From assembly GCA_019044685.2 (NCBI GenBank), contig JAGTXX020000009.1, forward strand, positions 1,736,001 through 1,800,000: a stretch of DNA of 64,000 bases. Direction: 5' to 3'. Below are positions 22,095 through 31,088 of this stretch, in pieces. Source of the stretch: Nannochloris sp. 'desiccata'. Lineage: Eukaryota > Chlorophyta > Trebouxiophyceae > Chlorellales > Chlorellaceae. The notes beneath the pieces are model-generated. The model worked only from the letters and a program-made list of their open reading frames with translations. It searched no databases and was not told the origin of the DNA. The first letter of the stretch is position 1. Each line of letters begins with the position of its first letter. The position numbers and the translations under genes are program-made.

Positions 22095-22176
22095 TTATTT
22101 TTTCTAAAATAAATGCGTCTATTCCCGTCTTGTTCCCAGTACATTGTATTTGATAATTTTTTAATAACACATATGA

Positions 22177-22981
22177 ATGTCGTGGCGTGCAGTGAATAGG
22201 ATTAATAGTAGAGCTCGATCGCACCTAGTGCAGGCATTGATTGTATTAGATACAAACTTAGTTTCTAATCTTCCGAGTAGCTTTAGCCGTGCTGCAGCAT
22301 TCCATAGCAGTAGCGCAACCAAGTGAGAATCCTACGGCATTGCTGGAAATCGACCCTGTCCCTTTTGGGGAGCAAGATCACTTATTCTATAAAATTTCTG
22401 AATCACGACAAAATTGCAGGATGAAAATTTACACCAAGACAGGCGACAAAGGGTCCTCCAGCCTCTACAGCGGAGAGCGCCGTGAAAAGGATGATCTCGT
22501 ATTTGCAGCTCTAGGCGACGTAGATGAACTTAATTCTGTGATTGGTGTTGCTCGGGAATATGCCTCCTCGTTAGATGCCACATTGGGAGGGCAATTAGAA
22601 GATATTCAATCCCGCCTATTAGATATTGGTTCTGCGGTAGCTACCCCAATACCATCTTCAAATGATAGTAAACTCAAGCGTGTCGCTTTTGATCCTACAG
22701 CCACTTCTCAACTTGAAGAATGGATCGACGCCTGGACCTCTGAACTACCTGCGCTGACTCAATTTATTCTCCCTTCTGGCGGTCCAGCAGCGTCATTCTT
22801 GCATATGTCGAGATCAGTATGTCGTAGAGCAGAGAGGAGTGTGACCCCCTTGGCAAGGGCAGGCAGTACCGATGAGGCCGTGGCGGTGTACCTCAACCGT
22901 CTTAGTGATTATTTATTTACTGTAGCGAGAGTGGCAGCAAAGAAAGCGGGGAAGCCAGAAACAGTATATAAGAAAGCTTAA
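22177..22981 (+). CDS. MMAB: Mitochondrial cob(I)alamin adenosyltransferase (PduO/MMAB type)
   Basis: Exon 22177-22322 encodes a typical mitochondrial presequence (MSWRAVNRINSRARSHL..., no acidic residue in the first 20, ending SSFSRAAAFHSSSAT). A 97-base intron leads to exon 22420-22981; the product has 235 residues. The catalytic part has TKTGDKGSSSLYSGERREKDD (ATP/corrin P-loop region), ALGDVDELNSVIGVAR, ILPSGG, RRAERS and YLNRLSDYLFTVAR. It transfers the 5'-deoxyadenosyl group of ATP to cob(I)alamin, making AdoCbl, the cofactor of methylmalonyl-CoA mutase. Its presence implies that the organism takes up and activates vitamin B12. Without the first exon the enzyme would appear to start at the internal Met at 22421. 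Confidence 0.92.
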
Positions 22982-23140
22982 CAATTCTTCATTTGTTTAA
23001 TAAGTTTGAAGTAACAAAATAAACGCTATTCAGCTAAAATATACAATTGAATTGAAACAAATGCAAACTTTTCAAAAGTCCTGTTCATCAGGTGAAGTAC
23101 CTAGCAATTGATCTATTGGCTAAATTTTGGACAGAGTAGT

Positions 23141-24972
23141 ATGTCGAGTGACGGTGGGTTTGTCGCCTGGCAGAGCTGGTGGCAGTTGCTGTTTAAGCAA
23201 TTCTAATTGGTGCCCAATGCGTTTGAACTGCACTCACTCGTTCAACGAGATGTTTTACAAACCACCCCTGATACATCCCAATTGACAGTGTTTTGTTGTT
23301 TTCCTATGATATTCAAGTAGAGAGGACAGCTAGACGAAGGCCCAGGTCCAGGTCAAGATCACCACGCAGGCGGCACAGGAGGTCATCGTCAAGGTAAGAG
23401 ATTACTAATCAGCTCTACTAGAGGTCTCGCACAGAAAGTTAAAAAGATACTTGTCCTTGTTGCAGTGACTACTATGATCGTCGTCATAGGAGCCGTAGCC
23501 CTTCTCCCTACCACTCCCGAAACGACAACGATTCTTCTTTTCGCCACTGGCACCACCGGCAAAGGTCTCAAAGTAGGGAAAGAAGAATAAGAAGAAGAAG
23601 TAGATCCAGGGACAGAAGCAACTCGAGAAGACGACGTAATGAAAGGTACCACGATGATATTGCGTCAGGTCTTGATGGACGTATCACTCCAGGCCCTACA
23701 GAAGCTTCAGAGTTTGATACATATAGCAGAAGAAGCAATAGCAAAAATAATAAGAAGCGGCAGAATCCTGTGCTACCACCACGTCCATCTGCATTTCTAG
23801 CTATACACGGGTTACCTGAAAACGTTGATGAAGTGCAGCTTCGTGCGCTGTTTGCACCAATACCAGGTATCCTCCACTTGACTCTATGGAAAGAGGAAGG
23901 CCCAACAGAAGAAGAAAGGAAGAAAGAAAGACAAAATGAGGGCACGTGTAGAGAGAACGTTGTAAAGAAACGGAAAAAGCTTCCAGCTGAGTTTCTCAAC
24001 ACAGCAACTCTAGAGATGCACACCATGGCCACTGCTGCCACTCTACTAGCGTCGGAATGGAAAGGCAACGCCTATTATAATGAACATAGACTGCATCTAG
24101 AGTATCAACGTGGGATGATGGGGGAGAGCGATTGGATGTGTACTTCATCTTTTTGTTCTACGACACACTCTAATTCGTTAAAAAATATAGCTGGTGCTGA
24201 TAATGTTGGTTCTAGTAATGTTATTTCGGCTGCTATGGAGTCTAGTACGATAAATTATGCGTGGCGATCGCAGTGTTTTAAATGCAATTCCCCACGGACA
24301 CCCTCTTGCCCAGCAGTTGAACCAGACCATCAGCAAAAACACCATGGACAACATCAAGAGCAGGCTTTATTAGAGGCGAATTGGGAACCTAAAGCGTTTG
24401 ATGAAGCTGCTGTCGATGTAGAACAAGAACAAATAAAAGACGTAAAGAAAGAAAAAGTAGCAATTGACCAAGATGGCGGGTATGAGTTTGATCCAGCGTC
24501 TGGATATTTAACGCATACCAGTACAGGATATCTCTACGATAGCAATACTGGACTGTACTTCCACCCACAGTTGCAACAGTGGGGTACAGTCAATATGTCT
24601 ACCGGTCAATTTGAGCAGTACGAAAGTAAAAAAAGTACTATTATTACTGCCCCTAGTGGTGGTGGTGGTACGAAGGCTGCAAAGGTTGCTGTCATTGGTG
24701 CTGCACCTCAAATAAACACAGAAGCATTACGGTTGGCAGAAGAAGAGCGGAAAGAAAGGAAACTGCAGCAGGAGGAGCAGCTGCTAGTGGACACGGAAAG
24801 CAAGCATACCTGCTGTGGTGGCGGAGATGGTGGTAGTAAAGAACAGGGCAAGAAGAGTGCCCCTGCTGGTGCTGGTTCAAATGCGCCTGCTGGCCAGGTA
24901 CAAGGAGTTGTTCATCGCGGGAAATGGGCCCAAAGACGTGCCGCAGTCCAGCAGCAACAGCAACATCCTTGA
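23141..24972 (+). CDS. RS-RRM-OCRE splicing factor, RBM5/SUA-like
   Basis: Exons 23141-23153 (13 bases), 23321-23393 and 23466-24972 keep frame and give 530 residues. The order is: an Arg/Ser domain (residues 5-100, alternating RS and SR), an RRM from about residue 138 (AFLAIHGLPENVDEVQLRALFAPIPGILHLTLWKEE), a degenerate RanBP2-like zinc finger (WRSQCFKCNSPRTPSC), an OCRE repeat domain at about 366-415 (YEFDPASGYLTHTSTGYLYDSNTGLYFH), and a C-terminal GVVHRGKWAQRR. This order resembles RBM5/RBM10 and plant SUA, alternative-splicing regulators that bind U2AF and SmN/B through OCRE. No second RRM or G-patch is visible, so it is a shortened version. The first two exons are my reconstruction. Confidence 0.8.
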
Positions 24973-25052
24973 GAGCGACAGCAGATTGTGGGGTTGAACT
25001 TGAAATAATTACAAGTTTTTTATTATTTGATTTTTATTTAGTGTCTTGCTTT

Positions 25053-25763
25053 TTATTCAATATACTCATCATCGTCTTCAAATCGCTTCATAAAATACAA
25101 TACGCCAGGTAATGGACAATCATTATACCTCTCACACAACTTAAAACCTTGCTTTTTATAAACTTTATTTGCCCCGTTCAACCGCTCCAATGTATCTAAA
25201 ACCATTGCTTTATAACCTAATTTCTTTGCTGCTTGGGTGATTCCAAAGGTAAGTTCTGTGCCTACACCTTGATTTTGATAATCTTCCATTACGAATAAAC
25301 GTTTCATTTCGCAGATTTCCTTTGGGTCTAATCCTTCAAGGGCGGTGAGATGACTGAGATGTTGGCCAGAAAGAGGACGTAGAGCTACAGCACCAATACA
25401 AACTGATGTGGAACTAGACATATTTTTTATGGTGTATTTATAAGCTAGAAGCATACACCCCCCAGCATTAGGGTGGTAGTTTCCAGGTAAGCTTGCTAGT
25501 TCATTTTCAATTCCTTGAAACCCAAGATCAACTCCGAGCCATTCGAGATATTTCCGTGTCATCAACCTAAACTCTTCAATTTGAGTATGATTTTTAGGAT
25601 TTACTCGCTCTATATCAATAGTTGATGCCATTGTTGCTGATTGCTTGTTGGAATATATCAAAGATGTGATCTTGCGTGATCGATGATTAATCCTCTTTGG
25701 CGTGCCAATAAAGCCACCCACACTGTTTGAAGGTGCCTTGGGGCTGATTGAAAAATTTAACAT
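25053..25763 (-). CDS. GNAT family N-acetyltransferase
   Basis: 236 residues from ATG 25763, one exon. Residues 1-44 are Ser/Lys/Asn/Arg-rich and could be a plastid or mitochondrial transit peptide; a second Met (MASTIDIERV) follows. The catalytic domain shows the acetyl-CoA binding motif EMKRLFVMEDYQNQGVGTELTFGITQAAKKLGYKAMVLDTLERLNGANKVYKKQGF, that is Q/R-x-x-G-x-G plus the GF strand. It transfers acetyl from acetyl-CoA to an amine; the acceptor is unknown. It converges on the splicing factor gene, with 80 bases between stop codons. Confidence 0.88.
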   Translation of the reverse strand: MLNFSISPKAPSNSVGGFIGTPKRINHRSRKITSLIYSNKQSATMASTIDIERVNPKNHTQIEEFRLMTRKYLEWLGVDLGFQGIENELASLPGNYHPNAGGCMLLAYKYTIKNMSSSTSVCIGAVALRPLSGQHLSHLTALEGLDPKEICEMKRLFVMEDYQNQGVGTELTFGITQAAKKLGYKAMVLDTLERLNGANKVYKKQGFKLCERYNDCPLPGVLYFMKRFEDDDEYIE

Positions 25764-25854
25764 ATTTTTTAATACCAGGAAATAAGGAAAAACTCAGGGA
25801 AAACAGCAAAAACAAAATACTTTTCTACGCAGACGGCTTTTCTTCCTCTGCTAT

Positions 25855-27300
25855 CTACTTCTTCCCAAATCCACCTCCAGTAGAGGTCACAGCCCCCCCC
25901 TTCTTAACCTTCTTCCCACCTTTCTTCCCTCCGCTCACACCACCAAAACCAATCAAACTCTTCATTTCCTTACTCGCCTCCTTTTGTGCCGCTCTGATCC
26001 CTGCCCCACTCGAGTCATCCAAAGCTCTAAACAAAAACAACGTCGCAATCCTCTCCAGTACACTCATATCCGGGTGCCAATGTCTCATAATCAGCACATA
26101 TCTGTCTTTATCAGGCGATTCATTCTTTGTCTCGTGCATAAACGATGTGTCCATCACAATCACTTTATTGTTTTGCCAGTACTTTGTATGCTCCCCCACT
26201 TTAATCCAAGCCTGGCCCTCTGGCACATCGAGCCCTAAATGAGACGTTTGCACAAAATTTGCGTTATCTGTATGACTGGTAATCCCAGTCCCCGCTTGTT
26301 GTCTTGCAAAGAAGACTTCGAGCGTTGGCGCCTTTACGTCTTTCATTAATTGAGTTGTTTTTGGAAATAATTTCGAATTAATAGGATCCCAAACGCCTCT
26401 ATCTTGTAGTACAAGCGTTCTCCAAGCACGGCCATATCCAACTGCATCTTTACGGGAGGCAGGAACCCAGACATTATTGCCTTTAGATAATTTTGAGGTG
26501 TCCGCAGACACAGCTGCAAACTCTGCTTTGACAACCTCTGCTTGCTTTTCTACTTCTTCGAGCCAAGGATAGGCGCCGCTGTACGCATCAGGAAAAGGAC
26601 AGGCAGTGAGACCTTCAACGTAGCTTTCTGCACGTTGCAAGCCTTCCCCAGGGAATAAAGCGACGTACTCTTGGCCAGCAGCCAATCGACGGAAAGAATC
26701 CAATACTCTTGGAGCGGCCCGTTCACCCCAAAAAGTTTCGGTAAAGGCTGCGTCGATAGCAGCACCTACCCCTGCAGTAGGAGCTGAGATAATAACATCA
26801 CCGACTGGACCATCACCTACAGCTGCGGTTGCAGTTGCGGCAGGAGCTGCTTGGCCAAGGGAAGGAAGACGAGCTGCTGTTTGGCTGGGTGTTTTTCGGA
26901 GGAGGAGGTTTTTAGCTACGGCAGAGGAAGGAATCGTCCTTGGTAATTCTACTACATCTTTTGTGTCACCACCGCCTTTTTGTTTTCGTGCGAAATGGCC
27001 ACCTGCAGGAGGAGGAGGGAGGATGCCTTCTGGGTCCCACGCTGCTTGTTGTTTGAGGAGGTCAAGGGTGTCATCAGTGGAATGGACACCACATTCGCTG
27101 CCGCCGGATGGTTGGAGGTCTGCTGAAGGATGAGCTGCGCTGCATAGAAATTGTGTAATCCTTGCAGATTTTGTATTAGGCCTATGGTGTGGTACTGTAG
27201 GCCGTGCTAGGCTTGGTACATTGTTGGGGAGTGAAGTAGAAGTTTGTAAACATGCAGACATCTGCGATGTTGCAATATTGTGAGCTGAAGCAAGGTACAT
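25855..27300 (-). CDS. Aspartyl/asparaginyl beta-hydroxylase-like dioxygenase
   Basis: 481 residues from ATG 27300. The C-terminal 230 residues match the Asp_Arg_Hydrox fold (Fe(II)/2-oxoglutarate cupin): LFPKTTQLMKDVKAPTLEVFFARQQAGTGITSHTDNANFVQTSHLGLDVPEGQAWIKVGEH, then VIVMDTSFMHETKNESPDKDRYVLIMRHWHP. The two metal-ligand His residues and the terminal Arg that binds 2-oxoglutarate are present. Residues 1-180 are low-complexity (Ala/Thr/Pro/Gly) and probably include an organelle transit peptide; the C-terminal Gly/Lys tail is unusual. The substrate is unknown. It is divergent from the glutathione peroxidase, with 153 bases between start codons. Confidence 0.85.
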   Translation of the reverse strand: MYLASAHNIATSQMSACLQTSTSLPNNVPSLARPTVPHHRPNTKSARITQFLCSAAHPSADLQPSGGSECGVHSTDDTLDLLKQQAAWDPEGILPPPPAGGHFARKQKGGGDTKDVVELPRTIPSSAVAKNLLLRKTPSQTAARLPSLGQAAPAATATAAVGDGPVGDVIISAPTAGVGAAIDAAFTETFWGERAAPRVLDSFRRLAAGQEYVALFPGEGLQRAESYVEGLTACPFPDAYSGAYPWLEEVEKQAEVVKAEFAAVSADTSKLSKGNNVWVPASRKDAVGYGRAWRTLVLQDRGVWDPINSKLFPKTTQLMKDVKAPTLEVFFARQQAGTGITSHTDNANFVQTSHLGLDVPEGQAWIKVGEHTKYWQNNKVIVMDTSFMHETKNESPDKDRYVLIMRHWHPDMSVLERIATLFLFRALDDSSGAGIRAAQKEASKEMKSLIGFGGVSGGKKGGKKVKKGGAVTSTGGGFGKK

Positions 27301-27453
27301 TGGCGCCTATTGCTCAGCAACGTTTTTCGACAATCTCACCAAAAATAAATACCAATGATTTAATGGCAATGCTGCTGGGCTTGAACAAGGCCTCGTGTCC
27401 TACTTTTTTTTCAGCGAGCTCTATTTTGTCCACAACCCTCCAATCATCAGCAG

Positions 27454-28360
27454 ATGAAATCTTTATATATTTTCGCGCTTGTCGTCATGGGTGGACACTT
27501 TAGTGGGCTTTTCAGCTCTCCCTCTTCGGAGGCTACCACCTATCACCAGCTTAAAGCCCTTGACATTGAGAAAAATGCGTTCAACTTTGAAAGTTTGAAG
27601 GGGAAGGTGGTGCTTGTCTCCAACGTTGCGTCTAAATGAGGTCTGACCTCGTAAGTATCTTTAGAAATAGCACCAATTTTGTCGCCTCAAAAGGTTGACG
27701 TAATTGATTTACTTTGTGATCTCACGACTAATCTGCCGCTGTTGTTCTCCCCTTTGCAGTGCAAACTATAAAGCGTTTGCGGAGCTCATAGAAAAATACG
27801 GGGACAGGGGGTTTACAATCCAAGCATTCCCGTGCAATCAGGTAAAGATCAGTACCTGTCCTCTTTTGAAGGACACAACATCGTTGCACCTTTGCCAAGA
27901 TCATTCACCTGCTGTCGTCTCCTTTTTCTTTTTTTCCCGCAGTTTGGTTTCCAGGAACCGGGAACTAATGAAGAAATCAAAGCATTTGCTGCAGCCAGGG
28001 GCTTTACAGGTATGAGCCAATGAGCGATTTCATAAAGCAACCACTCAAGCTTTGCCTATCCCCTTTCTCGGCTGTTTTTCTGCAAACCACCCCCCCTCTT
28101 CTTATCTCTCATTTCCCTCCCAAACTATTTTCCCTCTGCTTTTAGGAATTCTTATGGATAAGATCAACGTCAACGGCAAGAACGCATCTCCCGTGTTTGA
28201 CTTCCTCAAGGTCGGTGCGAATGATACCAGCCTTATAGGTTGGAACTTTGCTAAATTTTTAGTGAGAAAAGATGGGTCCGTGGCGGGAAGGTTTTCTCCC
28301 AAGACCAATCCAATGGAGCTGGAGACCCAACTCGAAGAGCTTTTAAAGCAAGAATACTGA
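27454..28360 (+). CDS. GPX: Selenocysteine-containing glutathione peroxidase
   Basis: Four exons: 27454-27650, 27760-27841, 27943-28009 and 28146-28360, all phases consistent, 186 residues. The codon at the peroxidatic position, NVASK-x-GLTSANY, is TGA (27637-27639). In this family the residue is Cys or selenocysteine, so I read it as Sec62. The other tetrad members are present: Gln93 (FPCNQFG), Trp148 and Asn149 (WNFAKF). The only Cys after Sec62 is Cys91, so no canonical resolving Cys is seen; glutathione rather than thioredoxin may be the reductant (inference). The N-terminus is hydrophobic (SLYIFALVVMGGHFSGLF), a signal peptide or anchor. It reduces H2O2 or lipid hydroperoxides. A candidate SECIS lies in the 3' UTR. 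An annotation treating TGA as stop would truncate it to 61 residues. Confidence 0.93.
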
Positions 28361-28402
28361 TTGATTAGAGTGGTGGCAATATTGAGGAAAAGCAATAAAC
28401 AG

Positions 28403-28488
28403 GAGTGCACTTATGACAGCAAGGTTCAGTAAAAAAATGCATTTTCTAAAAAGAACGCAGCTGCCCTTGCTTGAAACCATACACACTC
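28403..28488 (+). promoter_or_regulatory. Candidate SECIS element (form 2) in GPX 3' UTR
   Basis: About 50 bases after the stop. ATGA (28413-28416) faces TGAA (28472-28475), forming the non-Watson-Crick GA quartet. Above it AGCAAGG pairs with CCTTGCT and CAG with CTG. The apical part holds an A-run (28431-28437) and a short TGC/GCA ministem typical of form 2. Below the quartet GAGTG (28403-28407) can pair with CACTC (28484-28488). This is the element expected for Sec insertion at the in-frame TGA. Confidence 0.75.
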
Positions 28489-28722
28489 TTGTTATGCTAA
28501 ATACTGTCATCATCCAAATCATTTCGTGTGCATTATCTTATATTTTAGCATAGGAGGAAAGCTGTTTCCTGAATTCAGTTGGGCAGCGGTTGTTGTAAAG
28601 AAAGTCTTGAAAATTTGCAGGAAGAGAAAAGAAACGTAAATCGCTCACTTTTTCCCACTATCGTTCCTCTTTATTATTTAAATATAAGTTTGAGCCAACA
28701 GTAGCCGATACATGCTGCAAGT

Positions 28723-29555
28723 ATGCAACAGTATCGCGAAGATAAGCTCGGTTCAGCTCAGGATGGCAACATGCCAACCCACAACCACTTACGCGCACCG
28801 ACTCTTTTCTACCATCCGGCTGCAGGTACGTTTTTGAGTGATACAAAACTGCGGTTCAGCAAGCCATATGCTCGCTCTACCTGGTTTTCTGAGAGAAAAC
28901 ATGCGTTTCCTGCTTTCGCGCAAGCTCACAAACAAAGCTTCAATCCTCCTCTCTCCCTGCAGGCATTCTCAGCGCCTCACCCATGCCACACCCTTACAAT
29001 CTCGTCAACACCCACATACAGCCAATCCCGCCTTATAACCATCCTCCTTCCAGCCCCGTAGCTCCAGCAGCTTGCACTTTTGGAGCGCACGCTTTTCAAG
29101 CACCCAGCTTTTCTGAAATCAGCACCCGCTTAGAAGGCTTGCAACAGCGCCACTTTGAAGCTCCTGCTACTACTCACTCTCGCTTTCAAGCTTCTAGAAC
29201 TTTCAATGAGCCTATGAAGAGGCAGAGGGATATGAGTGATGATGAAGAAGGCGAAGAAGCTGTTTCTCGCTTGCGTGCTCGCGGACCTCCCAGTGCCGTT
29301 CAGAAGCTTGAAGAGCTTGCTTCTAGCCCCAAGGTAAGCACTTTCTACAAGTTTTCTTAACTCTAAATATAAATGTTAGAATAGTGCTCAGAAACTAGCC
29401 GAGCTCCTCCTATTCCCTCTGAAAAATATATCTTGCAGGCTTCCTATGACTCAACAAACGAAATGGCTATGGAGGACGACGGAACAGACAGAGACTATAA
29501 TGAACCCTTTACCCGCCAGGAGTATAGACAGCGCCCTAATGATTTTGAAGAATAG
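28723..29555 (+). CDS. Unrecognised protein, likely nuclear (196 aa)
   Basis: Exons 28723-28825, 28963-29333 and 29439-29555 join in frame to give 196 residues. No family is recognised. The N-terminal half is rich in Pro, His and Ala (LVNTHIQPIPPYNHPPSSPVAPAA), with FSEISTRLEGLQQRHFE as a possible helix. The middle has a basic-acidic switch (EPMKRQRDMSDDEEGEEAVSRLRARGPPSAVQKLEELASSPK), and the C-terminus is acidic (MEDDGTDRDYNEPFTRQEYRQRPNDFEE). KRQRDMSDDEE resembles a nuclear localisation signal next to a CK2 phosphorylation site. Three clean splice junctions with consistent phases argue for a real gene. It converges on the HIRAN gene. Confidence 0.6.
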
Positions 29556-29739
29556 AACTCTGCTCATGACGACAAGGAACAACACCTTCGCAGTAGTCAA
29601 ACCACCTTTTGCCACTTTCTCTTCTGTAAAACACGTTTCCTCTTCTCTTCATTTTTCTCTGTGAAATCTCTATACCTCTTTTAAATCTCGATATCCCTAT
29701 TATAAATAGTCTCTTTTAAATCTCTAGATACATACATTT

Positions 29740-30720
29740 TCAAACAACATAGGCAATCAACTCTTCTGGCACTGGTACTCCCATTTTCTCCAACACCTTC
29801 AAATCTAACTTCCACTCTTCCCATCCTCCTTCTCCACTACCATTATTATTCCTTTGCTTTTCAACATACCCTACATACGCATTCAAATCTTCTTCACTCC
29901 ACCCATTCATCACAGCAACCTCCTTTCTCAAATTTTCTCCACTGTCTAGCATATACGCAACTCTACTCACCTCTGGAGCCTGTGCACTAAACCCTTGTAA
30001 TTCAAATACCTTTGCTTCTTTATTCACTTCCCACTGCTCTCCAACATAATTCGTTGCAGCACCACTGACACGACACCTCCCTCCAGCTTTCTTCAAAATT
30101 TCTCCCTTTCGTGCCTCCCATTCAGGTCCTTTTAATAGTTCAGCAACGTGGCATTTTCCTGTTAGATGTGAAGGTACAGGCAGTACAACTACTGGAGGAA
30201 TACGCGGTTGTACTTCAGCACTACACCCCCACATACCACCACCCTCAGCTTGGCCTACACTATGCACTTTACCAAAACAGACGCCATGAAGAAATGCCCC
30301 AGTTCTTTCTTTCGGGACGTACCCAAGTGGAATCCCGTCCAATGTGTGCACAGCAACAGCATTAGGATCAAAAGGGTTTTCAGGTTCTTTCTTAAAAGCA
30401 AGACCTTGGAAAGGTTTTAGTTGAGCAACAGCTTCTTGGCGACCTTCAAAACTGACGCCAGCGATGCGGAGGAGTTCCATTGGTTGGCTACTACGGAGTT
30501 GGGCTCTGTTGTGGAGGACACGTTGCATGGATGTCATGTAACGTTCATCAGCTCCTGGACGGGTAGCGTATAGCCTCGTGTTATTGAAGCTGGGAGCATA
30601 GGGGTGCGACATGGCAAGCAGGAAGCGGAAAGAGGAGAAGGCATGTTGTCTACGAGTGGCAGACGAGCTTTGGAGCTGCATTACCGCGGCTTTAATTTTT
30701 GTTGTTGTCATGCGGCGCAT
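29740..30720 (-). CDS. HIRAN-domain protein, probably organellar
   Basis: 326 residues, one exon, ATG 30720. The first 55 residues are rich in Arg, Ser, Thr and Gln without acids (MRRMTTTKIKAAVMQLQSSSATRR...), a likely mitochondrial or plastid presequence. Residues about 80-170 match HIRAN: MELLRIAGVSFEGRQEAVAQLKPFQGLAFKKEPENPFDPNAVAVHTLDGIPLGYVPKE. In HLTF the HIRAN domain binds 3' ends of single-stranded DNA. The C-terminal half (EWEARKGEILKKAGGRCRVSGAATNYVGEQWEV...ELQGFSAQAPEVSRVAYMLD) resembles an HNH-like fold without its full metal site. No helicase part is present. A role in organelle DNA maintenance is inferred. Confidence 0.78.
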   Translation of the reverse strand: MRRMTTTKIKAAVMQLQSSSATRRQHAFSSFRFLLAMSHPYAPSFNNTRLYATRPGADERYMTSMQRVLHNRAQLRSSQPMELLRIAGVSFEGRQEAVAQLKPFQGLAFKKEPENPFDPNAVAVHTLDGIPLGYVPKERTGAFLHGVCFGKVHSVGQAEGGGMWGCSAEVQPRIPPVVVLPVPSHLTGKCHVAELLKGPEWEARKGEILKKAGGRCRVSGAATNYVGEQWEVNKEAKVFELQGFSAQAPEVSRVAYMLDSGENLRKEVAVMNGWSEEDLNAYVGYVEKQRNNNGSGEGGWEEWKLDLKVLEKMGVPVPEELIAYVV

Positions 30721-31088
30721 TTAAATAAAGAGCAACCTGCGACTTCGTACTTGACCACTGAAAGTGATCTAGGAAATTGAAGATTCGATCAACTTATACA
30801 GTAAACAAGAATAAACGTGACTTAGTTGCCTTCTTGTTGATCAGTATAGGTAAAGAGATGCATTATTATATGTTTCAAGAGCCTTGCAGAGAGCTCAAAA
30901 GAGCTATTCAACGATCCATCCTTATTTGTTTTGGACGGTGCAGCTTAGTTTAAACTAAGTAATTTCAAATTTACTTAGTTTAAACAGCAATTTCATATTG
31001 CATGCATATTCAAAATTGTGCCTTATAATGTCAACTTGATGCTACATTCGTTGAAAGACGTTGCACTTATTATTCTCTTGGTGAATTA
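30721..31088. promoter_or_regulatory. Divergent spacer with palindromes
   Basis: Spacer between the HIRAN and RTRAF starts. It contains the perfect 16-base palindrome CTTAGTTTAAACTAAG at 30944-30959 and a second copy of its first 12 bases at 30974-30985; these could be regulatory sites for either gene. Otherwise it is AT-rich. Confidence 0.5.
30944..30985. repeat. Palindrome CTTAGTTTAAACTAAG plus half copy
   Basis: A perfect 16-base dyad at 30944-30959; CTTAGTTTAAAC recurs at 30974-30985, 30 bases on. Confidence 0.9.

Noticed and set aside
27454..27639. Short 61-codon frame ending in TGA as a complete gene
   Set aside because: The TGA replaces the catalytic residue of GPX and the protein continues through three spliced exons, with a SECIS candidate downstream.
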